Source: Janthinobacterium lividum PAMC 25724
GTDB taxonomy: Bacteria > Pseudomonadota > Gammaproteobacteria > Burkholderiales > Burkholderiaceae_D
Direction: 5' to 3'
DNA length: 64,000 nucleotides
Assembly (NCBI GenBank): GCA_000242815.2
Contig: AHHB01000016.1
Span: forward strand, 61,550-125,549
In this document: positions 37,557 to 46,201 of the stretch, piece after piece
Layout: each line of letters opens with the position of its first letter
Numbering within the stretch: position 1 is the stretch's first letter
Translations under genes and position numbers: made by a program
Notes under the pieces: model-generated
Database searches by the model: none
What the model was told of the DNA's origin: nothing
The model's input: only the letters and a program-made list of their open reading frames with translations

Positions 37557-39362
37557 TCAGCGAATAGAAACCCGCCCTTTGGCCGCATTCTTGGCAGGTC
37601 CACCCTTACTAAAATCGAACAAGTTCATCAGGTCACCAATGGCGGGACGATTCATGGGAACGTACGGACTGTCGGCGCTGTGTAGCGGATTCGGTAGATT
37701 GTCGCGACTGCGTGCAGAGATCGGTGGCAATGTCCAATTGCGTTCGATGAACTTGCTAATCGATGCATGGTCATAGTAGGTGTGGTCAACGTATCCTTTG
37801 CGCGCGTATGGCGACACGGCGATCAGCGGCACCCGGGTACCGTCGCCAAAAAAGTCGATCGCTTGAATATAGCCCGAGTCGTAATAGCCTCCTCCTTCAT
37901 CAAAGGTGACAAAGATGACCGTGTTTTTCCACAGTGCTGGGTTGGAACGAACGCGCTCCACCACGTCAGACACCAGCTGCTCAAAGCTTGGCTGCATGGC
38001 GTAGCCCGGGTGGCCGGAGATGCTATCGTACGGCGCAATGACCGAAACTGCGGGGAAACTTGCCTCATTCTTGACATCGACATAAAACTGCCCCAAATCG
38101 ACGAGCTTTTCCTTATCCGGCCCGGTCATGGTCGAGGTAAAGAACGTCGGCGTGTCGCACATGCCGCAATACTCCTTGTCGGTGTGAATGCCGTCGTTGC
38201 GTCCGCCGCTATACCATTTCCAGGACACCCCGCCTGCTGTCATGACGTCGCCAATATGCGGCATCGACAATGGCGGCATCAAAAATTTTTCCTCATCAAT
38301 CGGTAAAGCTGCGCCGAGCGGTGAGAATGCCGGGTCCATGTTATTGACCATATAGTACGTATCGTCAGCACAATTGCCGTCGTTAAAGGCCCGATATGGC
38401 AGGCGCCTGAGAAAATCGCGGATACCGGCGACGCCAGGCTGCGTAACATCCGCACATTTCACGTAAGTACCGCCACGATAACCGTCTTCGATATACCAGT
38501 TGTTGGTTCCCGGCGCGGCATCCGGATTTTCAATTTGTTTGGCCGGAGGCGTGGCTGGACTGCCTTTCGCCGAGTAATACGATACGTCGGCGGTAGTCAG
38601 CGCAAGATAATTGGCCGCCGTACCGCCCATGACCGGCTGGTGATAATTGTCGCTGATCGCGTACGCTTTGGCGAGCTGCTTGAAGTAAGCGGCATCGCCC
38701 TTAGCCATGTTGTAGTAGCCCATGGCAACCCCGCCCTGAAAAGTTTTGCCGGGGGAGAGAGGAACAGGATTACTGCCACCGGGTCCCGTGTTATCGGCAA
38801 CCCAGACAAACATATCGTTTTTTCCACCATTTACTTGCTGCCACATTTGAAAAAAACGATGGGTAGGATCGCCCGTGTGCGCTCCATAGCTGACGTGACG
38901 TGTTATCTGAAAAGGCCCGTTCGGCAAGTCGGCCGGAAAACGTGGATCGGCGATGTCGTGACGCTGACCAAATGCACCTGTCGCATACGGCTGCGGCAGC
39001 GAGGTATACTCACCGTCCGCCGCTGGTGTCGGGGTGTATGCGCCCCGGCTGAGTCCTTTTCGTTGCACGGCGGCGCGAAAATTGAGACCCGGCAAGCCAT
39101 CAATCGTGACGATTTTCTTCGACAGCAAATTATCAATTGTCTGTCCTTTGGGCGGCAAATAGGTGCCGAACAAATTGTCAAACGTACGGTTTTCACCGAT
39201 GATCACGATCACGTGCTCAATGGGCGTGGTGGCAACAGGTGCCGCATGCAGCGCACCTGGCAAGCCAAGCACAGCAAAAAAACTGACGAAAACGATGTGC
39301 CACGATTGCGAGTGCGATTGCGATTGCGAGTGCGAGTGCGAGTGCGAGTGCGAGTGCGTCAC
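37557..39362 (-). CDS. secreted phosphoesterase (PF04185 family: acid phosphatase/phospholipase C type)
   Basis: 601 residues. The family motif HVIVIIGENRTFDNLFGTY is at about 49-67, with later TFDEGGGYYDSGY and TRVPLIAVSPYARKGYVDHTYYDHASI. These belong to the AcpA/phosphatidylcholine phospholipase C group, which hydrolyses phosphate esters outside the cytoplasm. The start is GTG 39362 with AAAGG upstream; residues 2-20 are a His/Ser/Gln tract from a hexanucleotide repeat, followed by a signal-like stretch (IVFVSFFAVLGLPGALHA). It follows a TonB receptor on the same strand with a hairpin between. Codon usage is more AT-rich than upstream genes. Substrate not determinable. Confidence 0.88.
   Translation of the reverse strand: MTHSHSHSHSHSQSQSHSQSWHIVFVSFFAVLGLPGALHAAPVATTPIEHVIVIIGENRTFDNLFGTYLPPKGQTIDNLLSKKIVTIDGLPGLNFRAAVQRKGLSRGAYTPTPAADGEYTSLPQPYATGAFGQRHDIADPRFPADLPNGPFQITRHVSYGAHTGDPTHRFFQMWQQVNGGKNDMFVWVADNTGPGGSNPVPLSPGKTFQGGVAMGYYNMAKGDAAYFKQLAKAYAISDNYHQPVMGGTAANYLALTTADVSYYSAKGSPATPPAKQIENPDAAPGTNNWYIEDGYRGGTYVKCADVTQPGVAGIRDFLRRLPYRAFNDGNCADDTYYMVNNMDPAFSPLGAALPIDEEKFLMPPLSMPHIGDVMTAGGVSWKWYSGGRNDGIHTDKEYCGMCDTPTFFTSTMTGPDKEKLVDLGQFYVDVKNEASFPAVSVIAPYDSISGHPGYAMQPSFEQLVSDVVERVRSNPALWKNTVIFVTFDEGGGYYDSGYIQAIDFFGDGTRVPLIAVSPYARKGYVDHTYYDHASISKFIERNWTLPPISARSRDNLPNPLHSADSPYVPMNRPAIGDLMNLFDFSKGGPAKNAAKGRVSIR
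39304..39359 (-). repeat. hexanucleotide repeat tract at the start of the phosphoesterase gene
   Basis: About nine tandem six-base units, GCGAGT with GCGATT variants (plus strand), encode alternating His/Gln-Ser. Unit gain or loss would change tract length without shifting the frame. Confidence 0.85.
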
Positions 39363-39395
39363 GAGTTACCTTTTAAGAGTCATCCAGCGTTACGC

Positions 39396-39427
39396 GCGTT
39401 TGCGCGCAAAAGGAAGCGCGCAAACGC
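39396..39427. terminator. strong hairpin between the TonB receptor and phosphoesterase genes
   Basis: Perfect 12-base arms (GCGTTTGCGCGC and GCGCGCAAACGC) with an eight-base A/G loop. No T tract follows directly on the minus strand, so it may slow RNA decay or partly end transcription rather than be a full terminator. Confidence 0.55.
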
Positions 39428-39474
39428 ATCGGGAATTCTCAGTGTCCTGAATGCGAATGCGCGCACCCGGCGAC

Positions 39475-41706
39475 TTACAGCTTGCCGGAAATGGTTAGGA
39501 AGGCCTGGCGTGGTGCACCGGTGAGTAGCGTTTGATTGGTGCCGGTCGGATCCGAATTGCTGAAACCATTCGATCCAACAGTACTGAAATATCGCTTGTC
39601 GAACAAGTTACTCACATTGAGCTGCAGTGAAATCTCCTTGAACATGCCAATTGCTTGCAATTTGTATCCTGCCGACAAGGTACCGACCCAGAAAGCCGGC
39701 ACAGCGCCGTCATTCATATAGGTGTAATAGCGCTTGCCCGTATGTTTGGCGCCAAGCCGCGTAAACCACGTGGCGTTGTCATATGTCAGCTCAGTATCGA
39801 ACATCGTGCGCGGGGCGTCGACGACTTGTTTGCCGCTGATAGCAATGGTTTTGCCATTGTCCAGATAGTTCGACTTGTACTTCGAGTTATTGAAAGTAAA
39901 TGAATTGAACCATGATAAGTTGCGTGACAATTTCCACACTCCGATTGCCTCCACCCCATTCGTGGCAACCTTGCCGACATTGACGAAGGTACTGGGGCAG
40001 CCAACGATGCCGGCGCAAGTTGCGACACTTAACAGGCGGTCATTGAAGTCGGCGTGGTAGACGGCAAGCGATCCCTGCAGGGCATCACGCTTGAAGCGGA
40101 TGCCGAGATCAAGCGTCGTTGATGTCTCAGGCTTGAGGTTGGGCGTACCCAGATTAAAGGCAGTCTGATATTGTGAAAATGGACCGTTGACGCCTGGTTG
40201 GAAGGCGCGCATATTCTGCGCCGCCGAGGCAAACAATTCGTCGTTCTTGTTCAGTTGATAGCGCAAGCCCGCTTGCGGGAGGAAGGTTTTGGATGCAGTG
40301 ATCGAACCGGCTGCACGGGTACCGACCAGACTGATCGCATCAATCGTTACCTTGGGGCTTTTAAATCCCGCATTGAGGGTCAAGCGGTCATCCATCAAGA
40401 CCACGGTATCTTCGATATGAAACTGCGTGGTCGTGGTCGTAAATTCCTGCTTGAATCCTGTGCTTGTTGGATTTGACAGGAAATGATTTGTGTCCTCCGG
40501 GCCGCTGACCGCATAAAAATTACGCGTCAAGGTGTGCAAGCTGCGCTCGCCCCAGAAACCGGCATTGAGGGTATGCTTGCCGAACTCCCAAGCCAGGTTG
40601 CTGATCACACCGTCACGCCCGATCGAGTATTCGGTGGTGCGAATTGAAATCGGCATCGTCGCAGACGTCGCATTATATGGCGTATACCAATGCCCTTGCC
40701 CTTCATTGCCATGGTGGTAGATGCTGGTCTTCAGGCTGGTGGCAGGTGTCAGTCGCAGGTCCAGCGATAGCCCGCCCAAGCTGTCTTTGCGCAATCCGCC
40801 GCCTAGATAGTAGGCATCATCCAGGCTGTTCACATTACCGGTAAAGATACCTTTTGCGGCATTGACCGCGCGCTGAAAGTCGGGGGCATAATTGTCCCAG
40901 TTATAGCCAAGACGGTTGGCCATTTCGAGCGACAAATCCTGGTAGTCCACTTCAGTGCGCGTAGAGTAATTGAAGAACCCGCTGATGGTGTTGTCGCCAA
41001 AGTCATGCATGAACTTCGAATTAAATTGGTCCTGGTCTTGCGCGCCGGAGCCCTTCCACTTGTCGGCGCGCTGGCGTGTGCCGCTGATATAAAATTTTGT
41101 TCCCGTTGCCAGTTCACCCGAGTCCACGCGTACAAACGTGCGCGATGTGCGGTCGCTGCCGATGGTCTGGGCAAACGTGGTGCCCATTTCTTGTGCCGGG
41201 TCCAGCGTCAAAAACTGGACTGTGCCACCCAGGTTGCTCGTCGATGCCGTACCCAGCGCGCCCACCCCTTGCGACACGGCGACTCGACCGACATTCTCCG
41301 ACGAGATCGCGCGGCTGATGTGCAGGCCGTTGTTATTCCCGTAGCTCATATCGCCCAACGGAATGCCATCCAATGTGAAACCAAGCTGATTCTGATTGAA
41401 GCCGCGGATGCTGATCCGTGTCGACCATTCGTAGGCGCCAAACGGATCGGCCGATTGGAAACTTACGCCCGGCAATTTTTCGAGTGCTTTTAGCGGGCTC
41501 GAGCCGGGTATTGCCTTGGCAAGGTCAGCACGCGATATGTTTTGAACTTGGCGACTCTGGCCCTGGCCCATCACCTCGACAACTTGGGGCGCGGTAATCA
41601 GCGCGTTGGCTTCGCCCGCGTTCACAGCTTCTGCTGCTTGGGCGTAGCACGCCAATGCTTGCATGACGAAAAAAGACAGCGGTTTCAAACGGGAGTACAT
41701 CGGCAT
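39475..41706 (-). CDS. TonB-dependent outer-membrane receptor
   Basis: 743 residues with a signal-like N-terminus (ending about AQAAEA), the plug domain (VEVMGQGQSRQVQNISRADLAKAIPGSSPLKALEKLPGVSFQ, then ISIRGFNQNQLGFTLDGIPLGD and NLGGTVQFLT) and a 22-strand barrel ending in aromatic-poor ISGKL. The DLGIRFKRDALQGSLAVYHADF and LNVSNLFDKRYFST motifs are typical of the barrel end. The ligand is unknown; neighbouring secreted phosphoesterase and GDPD plus a Pho-box-like site suggest a phosphorus compound. A siderophore role is less supported. Confidence 0.88.
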   Translation of the reverse strand: MPMYSRLKPLSFFVMQALACYAQAAEAVNAGEANALITAPQVVEVMGQGQSRQVQNISRADLAKAIPGSSPLKALEKLPGVSFQSADPFGAYEWSTRISIRGFNQNQLGFTLDGIPLGDMSYGNNNGLHISRAISSENVGRVAVSQGVGALGTASTSNLGGTVQFLTLDPAQEMGTTFAQTIGSDRTSRTFVRVDSGELATGTKFYISGTRQRADKWKGSGAQDQDQFNSKFMHDFGDNTISGFFNYSTRTEVDYQDLSLEMANRLGYNWDNYAPDFQRAVNAAKGIFTGNVNSLDDAYYLGGGLRKDSLGGLSLDLRLTPATSLKTSIYHHGNEGQGHWYTPYNATSATMPISIRTTEYSIGRDGVISNLAWEFGKHTLNAGFWGERSLHTLTRNFYAVSGPEDTNHFLSNPTSTGFKQEFTTTTTQFHIEDTVVLMDDRLTLNAGFKSPKVTIDAISLVGTRAAGSITASKTFLPQAGLRYQLNKNDELFASAAQNMRAFQPGVNGPFSQYQTAFNLGTPNLKPETSTTLDLGIRFKRDALQGSLAVYHADFNDRLLSVATCAGIVGCPSTFVNVGKVATNGVEAIGVWKLSRNLSWFNSFTFNNSKYKSNYLDNGKTIAISGKQVVDAPRTMFDTELTYDNATWFTRLGAKHTGKRYYTYMNDGAVPAFWVGTLSAGYKLQAIGMFKEISLQLNVSNLFDKRYFSTVGSNGFSNSDPTGTNQTLLTGAPRQAFLTISGKL

Positions 41707-41785
41707 TTTTATTCCTGTAGGTTAGACAAAGACTGCCAGCGGCAAAGCAGCGCTGCTGTAAAAGACGAAGCAAGATGAGAGCGGG

Positions 41786-41819
41786 AGTGTAGGTATTGAA
41801 TATGACAAGCTAATGACCC
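41786..41819 (-). promoter_or_regulatory. candidate Pho box and -10 for the TonB receptor
   Basis: On the minus strand GGGTCAT-TAGC-TTGTCAT (41819-41802) matches the two 7-mers, four-base-spaced layout of PhoB sites (CTGTCAT). Exactly ten bases after it comes TACACT (41791-41786), the expected -10 position for PhoB-activated promoters. Confidence 0.6.
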
Positions 41820-41872
41820 GCTGGCCAAAACGATTTATTGGAACGGGTCGTCGCCAGGCCCGCATGCGCGAC

Positions 41873-41906
41873 ATGTCACGAAGTAGTCACTCGTCTGCGC
41901 GATACT
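41873..41906 (+). promoter_or_regulatory. candidate Pho box and -10 for the glycerophosphodiesterase
   Basis: ATGTCAC-GAAG-TAGTCAC (41873-41890) has the same 7-4-7 layout, with GTCA in both halves. GATACT (41901-41906) starts ten bases later, as in the divergent site. It lies 43 bases before ATG 41933. Confidence 0.55.
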
Positions 41907-41932
41907 GCCTCTGTTTTTACCGAAGGCTCACC

Positions 41933-43297
41933 ATGCAAAAAATGACCGACTCTTTCTCAAACCGGCATCGTCTCGGCTTGATGATGCTTTTATCTTTATT
42001 CATGCAGCCAGCCAGTGCCGGTCAGGCGTCATCTCCATTGCTGACCCTTGATGGCAATGCACCACTGATCATCGGCCATCGCGGGCTGCCTGGCTTCTAT
42101 CCGGAGGAAACCCGGCCCTCCTATGAGGGTGCGGCGGACGCAGGTGCAGATTCGCTCGAAGCGGACCTTCATCTTTCCAAGGACTGCGTGCTGGTCGCCC
42201 GCCACAATCCCTGGCTGAGCGACAACACCAACATCGCTAAGGTTGCACTCACCAACACCGAGGTCGCCGCGCGCAAGCGTACTGTCCCCGGTAGATACGT
42301 GCCCGTAAAATATGCGGTTGCCATGTATGGCGGCCCTGATCAGTATTTGAGCGATCTAAGCGATCCCAACAAACAAAAATCTGTCTTGAAGTCATTGATC
42401 GTCGATGGCGAGGATCACACAGGCGATTGGTCTATTTCTGATTTCACCGTCGCCGAGCTGAAGCAATGGATAGGTGGCACGACCTACGATGCGGGGGACC
42501 AACGCCCTACGGAGATGAACGGCAAATATCCAATTTTAACGATGCAGGAAATTATCGACATTGCCAAGGAAAAAAGTGCTGCTACTGGTAAGACAATTTC
42601 GCTCTACCCTGAGGCAAAAAATCCGTATTGGAACAATGCCCAAGCCGTCGCCAACGGTTGCGGCAGCGGCAACCATCCGTTCGAAGATGCCATCATCAAG
42701 TTAATTAACGACAATGGTCTGAATACAAAAAACGCCCCCGTCTACATACAGAGTTTTGACCCTGCGAGCCTCCAATATATGCGTTCAGCTGGTCTTCACA
42801 CCAAGGCCGTCCAGTTGATAGACGGTAGCGGGGTCGACTACAAGACGGGCGAAGTGTTGTATGCGCAGGCTGATTTTCATAGTTTCGTTGAGGGGCGCCC
42901 TTATAGTTGGACGGTGGCCGGTGACGGTCGCTATTACAGTGCCATGCTCACGCCAGCGGGATTGGCTACAATCAAGACTTACGCTGACGGCATCGGCGTC
43001 TGGAAGCCCGCCGTGATCGCCGTCAAAGTTAAGGATGCAGAAAGGACTAGCGCTTCACTTTCATCTGCTACTGTGGCAACACCAACAAGCTTGGTTGCAG
43101 CCGCTCACGGCGCCGGTCTTTTTGTACACGTCTATACGTTTCGCAACGAAAAACAATATCTTGCTGGCGCCTTCCGTGGTGACCCAGTGGCCGAAATGCT
43201 GATGTTCTTCCAAGCGGGTGTAGACGGCATTTTCACTGACTTTACGCCTACGGCAGTCGCGGCCCGCGCAGCATTTTTGAGGACGCTGTCGCGATAA
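41933..43297 (+). CDS. secreted glycerophosphodiester phosphodiesterase
   Basis: GDPD of the GlpQ type (454 residues) hydrolysing deacylated phospholipids to glycerol 3-phosphate and an alcohol. A signal peptide (MTDSFSNRHRLGLMMLLSLFMQPASA) leads into the catalytic motifs IIGHRGLPGFYPEETRPSYEGA (HRG..PE), SLEADLHLSKDCVLVARHNPWL (Glu-x-Asp and His), and IQSFDPASLQYM, with the GDPD end VDGIFTDFTPTAV. The frame is open to 41813, but GAAGG at 41923 and the promoter position choose ATG 41933. It is divergent from the TonB receptor and followed by a strong terminator. More AT-rich than the core genes. Confidence 0.92.
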   Translation: MQKMTDSFSNRHRLGLMMLLSLFMQPASAGQASSPLLTLDGNAPLIIGHRGLPGFYPEETRPSYEGAADAGADSLEADLHLSKDCVLVARHNPWLSDNTNIAKVALTNTEVAARKRTVPGRYVPVKYAVAMYGGPDQYLSDLSDPNKQKSVLKSLIVDGEDHTGDWSISDFTVAELKQWIGGTTYDAGDQRPTEMNGKYPILTMQEIIDIAKEKSAATGKTISLYPEAKNPYWNNAQAVANGCGSGNHPFEDAIIKLINDNGLNTKNAPVYIQSFDPASLQYMRSAGLHTKAVQLIDGSGVDYKTGEVLYAQADFHSFVEGRPYSWTVAGDGRYYSAMLTPAGLATIKTYADGIGVWKPAVIAVKVKDAERTSASLSSATVATPTSLVAAAHGAGLFVHVYTFRNEKQYLAGAFRGDPVAEMLMFFQAGVDGIFTDFTPTAVAARAAFLRTLSR

Positions 43298-43360
43298 ATC
43301 CCTGCGAACACAAGCAGTGCATGCTCGTACTAGATGTCGATAACTAAAAAAGTTGGACAC

Positions 43361-43395
43361 AAATGACGCAGTCCGTAACAGGCTGCGTCATTTTT
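43361..43395 (+). terminator. Rho-independent terminator after the GDPD gene
   Basis: Eleven-base perfect arms (AAATGACGCAG and CTGCGTCATTT), 11-base loop, T run at 43391-43395. It lies 63 bases past the stop. Confidence 0.85.
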
Positions 43396-43612
43396 CCTTA
43401 CTCGCGAGCGCGAATCAACGCTGCGCGGCGATCTGAAAGTCAATAACAACGGCATTTCGCAGTGCGCGGTAAACTCTAAGCGCCCAGTGGCCGCACCGGT
43501 ACAGGTGTCAACTTGTGTGATGGGCCACGCCCTCCGCGCCCGTTAGCGCAAGCCTCTGCGTCAGCGGTCCTGAGGGTCTGATCCCATCATTTTCTTTGGG
43601 TTAAATTAAATC
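43396..43612. other. gap before the NemR-like gene
   Basis: Between the terminator and the operator no gene is seen; the sequence is mixed composition with no clear repeat. Together with the GDPD 3' end the gene-free stretch is about 350 bases. Confidence 0.5.
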
Positions 43613-43627
43613 TAGACGACTGGTCTA
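43613..43627. promoter_or_regulatory. NemR-like operator 1 (over the regulator's own promoter)
   Basis: TAGACGACTGGTCTA: arms TAGAC and GTCTA with five bases between. It overlaps a TAGACG -35-like hexamer 16 bases before TACAAT (43635-43640), so bound protein would block the regulator's own transcription. Confidence 0.7.
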
Positions 43628-43646
43628 ATTGTGCTACAATCATCGC

Positions 43647-44249
43647 ATGAAAGCTGAATACACCGACGTGCGCCAGCACATCATTGACCAGGGCAAGGCC
43701 ATCATCACGCGCAAGGGCTTTGCCGGCGTGGGGCTGAACGAGATTTTGTCGGCCGCCGATGTGCCCAAGGGGTCCTTCTACCATTACTTCAAGTCCAAGG
43801 AATTGTTTGGCGAGGCTATGCTGGAAGATTATGTGACCCGCTATCTGGCCGATATGGATGTGCTGCTGGGTCAACCGGGCCAGAGCGCGGCACAGTCGCT
43901 GATGGCGTATTGGGCCAGCTGGACCAGCGAGAGTCTCGATGGCAGCGGCTGCGACTGCCGTTGTCTGGTGGTCAAGCTCAGCAGCGAAGTGGCGGACATG
44001 TCTGAACCGATGCGCGTGGCGCTACTCGACGGCACCCATCGCATCATCGCCAGGCTGGCCCTGTGCATGGCGCAGGGCAGGGTGGATGGTTCGCTGCCTG
44101 CGATTGTCGACCCGGCGCAGATGGCCGCCACCTTGTACCAGCTGTGGCTGGGCGCGGCCATGCTGACCAAGCTGCGGCGCGACGCCAGCGCCTTGCAGAC
44201 GGCTTTGCAGGCGACCTTGGCCATACTGCAACTGCCGCCCGATCACTAA
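43647..44249 (+). CDS. NemR-like TetR-family electrophile-sensing repressor
   Basis: 200 residues. The DNA-binding part reads GFAGVGLNEILSAADVPKGSFYHYFKSKELFGEAML, very like E. coli NemR. The region CRCLVVKLSSEVADMSEPMR matches the NemR segment with the reactive Cys106; here the Cys is also residue 106 (with Cys102 and Cys104 nearby) and Lys175 (LTKLRRD) is in place, the partners of the known sulfenamide switch. It likely represses until modified by quinones, aldehydes or hypochlorite. Upstream TTG 43629 is in frame; ATG 43647 is chosen. With the TACAAT at 43635-43640 the mRNA would begin at or next to the ATG. Confidence 0.9.
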   Translation: MKAEYTDVRQHIIDQGKAIITRKGFAGVGLNEILSAADVPKGSFYHYFKSKELFGEAMLEDYVTRYLADMDVLLGQPGQSAAQSLMAYWASWTSESLDGSGCDCRCLVVKLSSEVADMSEPMRVALLDGTHRIIARLALCMAQGRVDGSLPAIVDPAQMAATLYQLWLGAAMLTKLRRDASALQTALQATLAILQLPPDH

Positions 44250-44302
44250 GCGGGCACCCTCTGCGCGGATGATGCTTGTTCGCGTATTTTTGAACTGCAC
44301 TA

Positions 44303-44317
44303 TAGACGACCAGTCTA
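44303..44317. promoter_or_regulatory. NemR-like operator 2 (alcohol dehydrogenase promoter)
   Basis: TAGACGACCAGTCTA, the same arms as operator 1 with a GACCA centre. It lies between TTGAAC (44290-44295) and TCTAAT (44314-44319), an 18-base-spaced promoter, and 20 bases before the start codon. Confidence 0.7.
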
Positions 44318-44336
44318 ATAATAAAGGAGCAGCAGC

Positions 44337-45494
44337 ATGAGAAATTTTGAATTCCATAACCCGACCCGTATCGTGTTCGGTGCCGATACTGTCACCAAAT
44401 TGTCCACCCTGGTGCCGCACGATGCGCGCGTGCTGATCCTGTACGGCGGCGCCAGCGCGGAAAAGACCGGCACCCTGGCCGAAGTACGGGCCGCGCTGGG
44501 CCAGCGCAGTGTGCAGGAGTTTGGTGGTATTGAACCCAATCCCAGCTATGAAACCTTGATGCGCGCCGTGGCGCAGGTGCGTGGCGACAAGCTGGACTTC
44601 CTGCTGGCCGTCGGTGGCGGCTCCGTGATCGATGGCACCAAGTTCGTCGCCGCCGCCGCCTTGTACGACGGCGAGCCGTGGGAAATCGCCGAGCGCGGCG
44701 GTGCCAATGTGCAGCGCGCCCTACCGTTTGGCACAGTGCTGACCTTGCCGGCTACGGGGTCGGAAATGAATTGCGGCGGCGTGGTGACGAAAAAAGCCAC
44801 GCATGACAAGCTGAGTTTTCGCAATCCGCTGCTGTATCCGCAATTTTCCGTGCTCGACCCGAGCAAAACGTTCACCTTGCCGCTCACGCAAGTGGCCAAT
44901 GGCCTGGTCGACGCCTTTGTCCACACCACGGAACAGTACCTGACCTATCCGGTGCAGGCGATGGTGCAAGATCGCTTTGCCGAAGGCTTGCTGCAGACGC
45001 TGGTCGAGATTGCCCCGCAGGCAGTCGCCGTACCCGACGATTACGCCACCCGCGCCAACCTGATGTGGACGGCCACCCTGGCCCTGAATGGCTTGATCGG
45101 CGCCGGCGTGCCGCAGGACTGGGCTACCCACATGATCGGCCATGAACTGACGGCCCTGTACGACATCGACCATGCGCGCACGCTGGCCTTGGTGCTGCCG
45201 GCACTGCTGGACGTGCAGCGCGAGCACAAGCGCGGAAAATTGCTACAGTATGCAGAACGCGTGTGGCATATCACCAGCGGTAGCGAAGAGGAGCGCATCG
45301 ACGCCGCCATCGCCCGCACCCGCGCCTTCTTTGAGGGCCAGGGTATCCCGACCCGCTTGTCCGCTTACCAGTTGGGCCAGGAAGCGGTGGAAGCGGTATT
45401 GCAGCAACTGGAAGCACATGGCATGACCTCTCTTGGCGAACATCGCGATATCGACCTCGCGCGCAGTCGCCGTATCCTCGAAGCAGCACTGTAA
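44337..45494 (+). CDS. YqhD-like iron-containing alcohol dehydrogenase (aldehyde reductase)
   Basis: 385 residues of the BDH/YqhD branch of iron-dependent alcohol dehydrogenases: MRNFEFHNPTRIVFGADTV, LAVGGGSVIDGTKFVAAAALYDGEPWEI, TLPATGSEMNCGGVV, and the metal ligands in VDAFVHTTEQYLTYP and IGHELTALYDIDHARTLALVLPALLDV. YqhD reduces short-chain and toxic aldehydes with NADPH. AAAGGAG precedes the ATG. Placed under NemR-type control, it fits aldehyde detoxification. Confidence 0.92.
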   Translation: MRNFEFHNPTRIVFGADTVTKLSTLVPHDARVLILYGGASAEKTGTLAEVRAALGQRSVQEFGGIEPNPSYETLMRAVAQVRGDKLDFLLAVGGGSVIDGTKFVAAAALYDGEPWEIAERGGANVQRALPFGTVLTLPATGSEMNCGGVVTKKATHDKLSFRNPLLYPQFSVLDPSKTFTLPLTQVANGLVDAFVHTTEQYLTYPVQAMVQDRFAEGLLQTLVEIAPQAVAVPDDYATRANLMWTATLALNGLIGAGVPQDWATHMIGHELTALYDIDHARTLALVLPALLDVQREHKRGKLLQYAERVWHITSGSEEERIDAAIARTRAFFEGQGIPTRLSAYQLGQEAVEAVLQQLEAHGMTSLGEHRDIDLARSRRILEAAL

Positions 45495-45516
45495 CCCTGA
45501 CATAAAAGGAAACAAC

Positions 45517-46194
45517 ATGAACATCCTGATGGTACTGACCTCGCACGATCAACTCGGTGACACCGGCAAGAAAACCGGCTTCTGGCTGGAAGAATTTGCC
45601 GCGCCCTACTATGCCTTGCAGGAAGCGGGCGCCAAGCTGACCGTGGTTTCGCCCAACGGTGGCCAGCCGCCGCTGGACCCGAAAAGCGACGAGCCGGATT
45701 CGCAAACAGAGGCCACGCGCCGCTTCAAGCTCGATACTGCTGCGCAAGCCGTGCTGGCCAACACCGGCAAGCTGTCCGAAGTGAAGGCGGCCGACTTCGA
45801 CGCCGTGTTCTACCCGGGTGGCCATGGCCCGCTGTGGGACCTGGCCGAAGACCAGCACTCGATCGCGCTGATCGAGCAAATGATCGCCGCTGGCAAGCCG
45901 GTTGCCGCCGTCTGCCACGCGCCCGGCGTGCTGCGCCACGCGAAGGCCTTGGATGGTACGCCGCTGGTGCGCGGCAAGCAGGTGACGGGCTTTACCAATA
46001 CCGAGGAAGATGCCGTGGGTTTGACCACCATCGTGCCTTTCCTGGTCGAGGACATGCTCAAGCAAAACGGTGGCGTCTACTCCAAGCTGGCTGACTGGCA
46101 GCCGTACGCCGTCACCGATGGTTTGCTGGTCACCGGTCAGAACCCTGCGTCGTCGGAAGCGGCTGCCCAGGCGCTGCTCAAGCTGCTGGCCTGA
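45517..46194 (+). CDS. DJ-1/PfpI family protein (class I glutamine-amidotransferase-like, Hsp31-type)
   Basis: 225 residues of the larger Hsp31/HchA-like branch. The nucleophile is Cys133 in PVAAVCHAPGVL, with Glu25 in KTGFWLEEFAAPY and PGGHGPLWDL nearby, matching the Cys-Glu-His site of glutathione-independent glyoxalases/deglycases. It would remove methylglyoxal or related electrophiles. It is 22 bases after the aldehyde reductase with AAAGGA as ribosome site and is probably in the same NemR-like operon. Confidence 0.9.
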   Translation: MNILMVLTSHDQLGDTGKKTGFWLEEFAAPYYALQEAGAKLTVVSPNGGQPPLDPKSDEPDSQTEATRRFKLDTAAQAVLANTGKLSEVKAADFDAVFYPGGHGPLWDLAEDQHSIALIEQMIAAGKPVAAVCHAPGVLRHAKALDGTPLVRGKQVTGFTNTEEDAVGLTTIVPFLVEDMLKQNGGVYSKLADWQPYAVTDGLLVTGQNPASSEAAAQALLKLLA

Positions 46195-46201
46195 TAACCG
46201 C

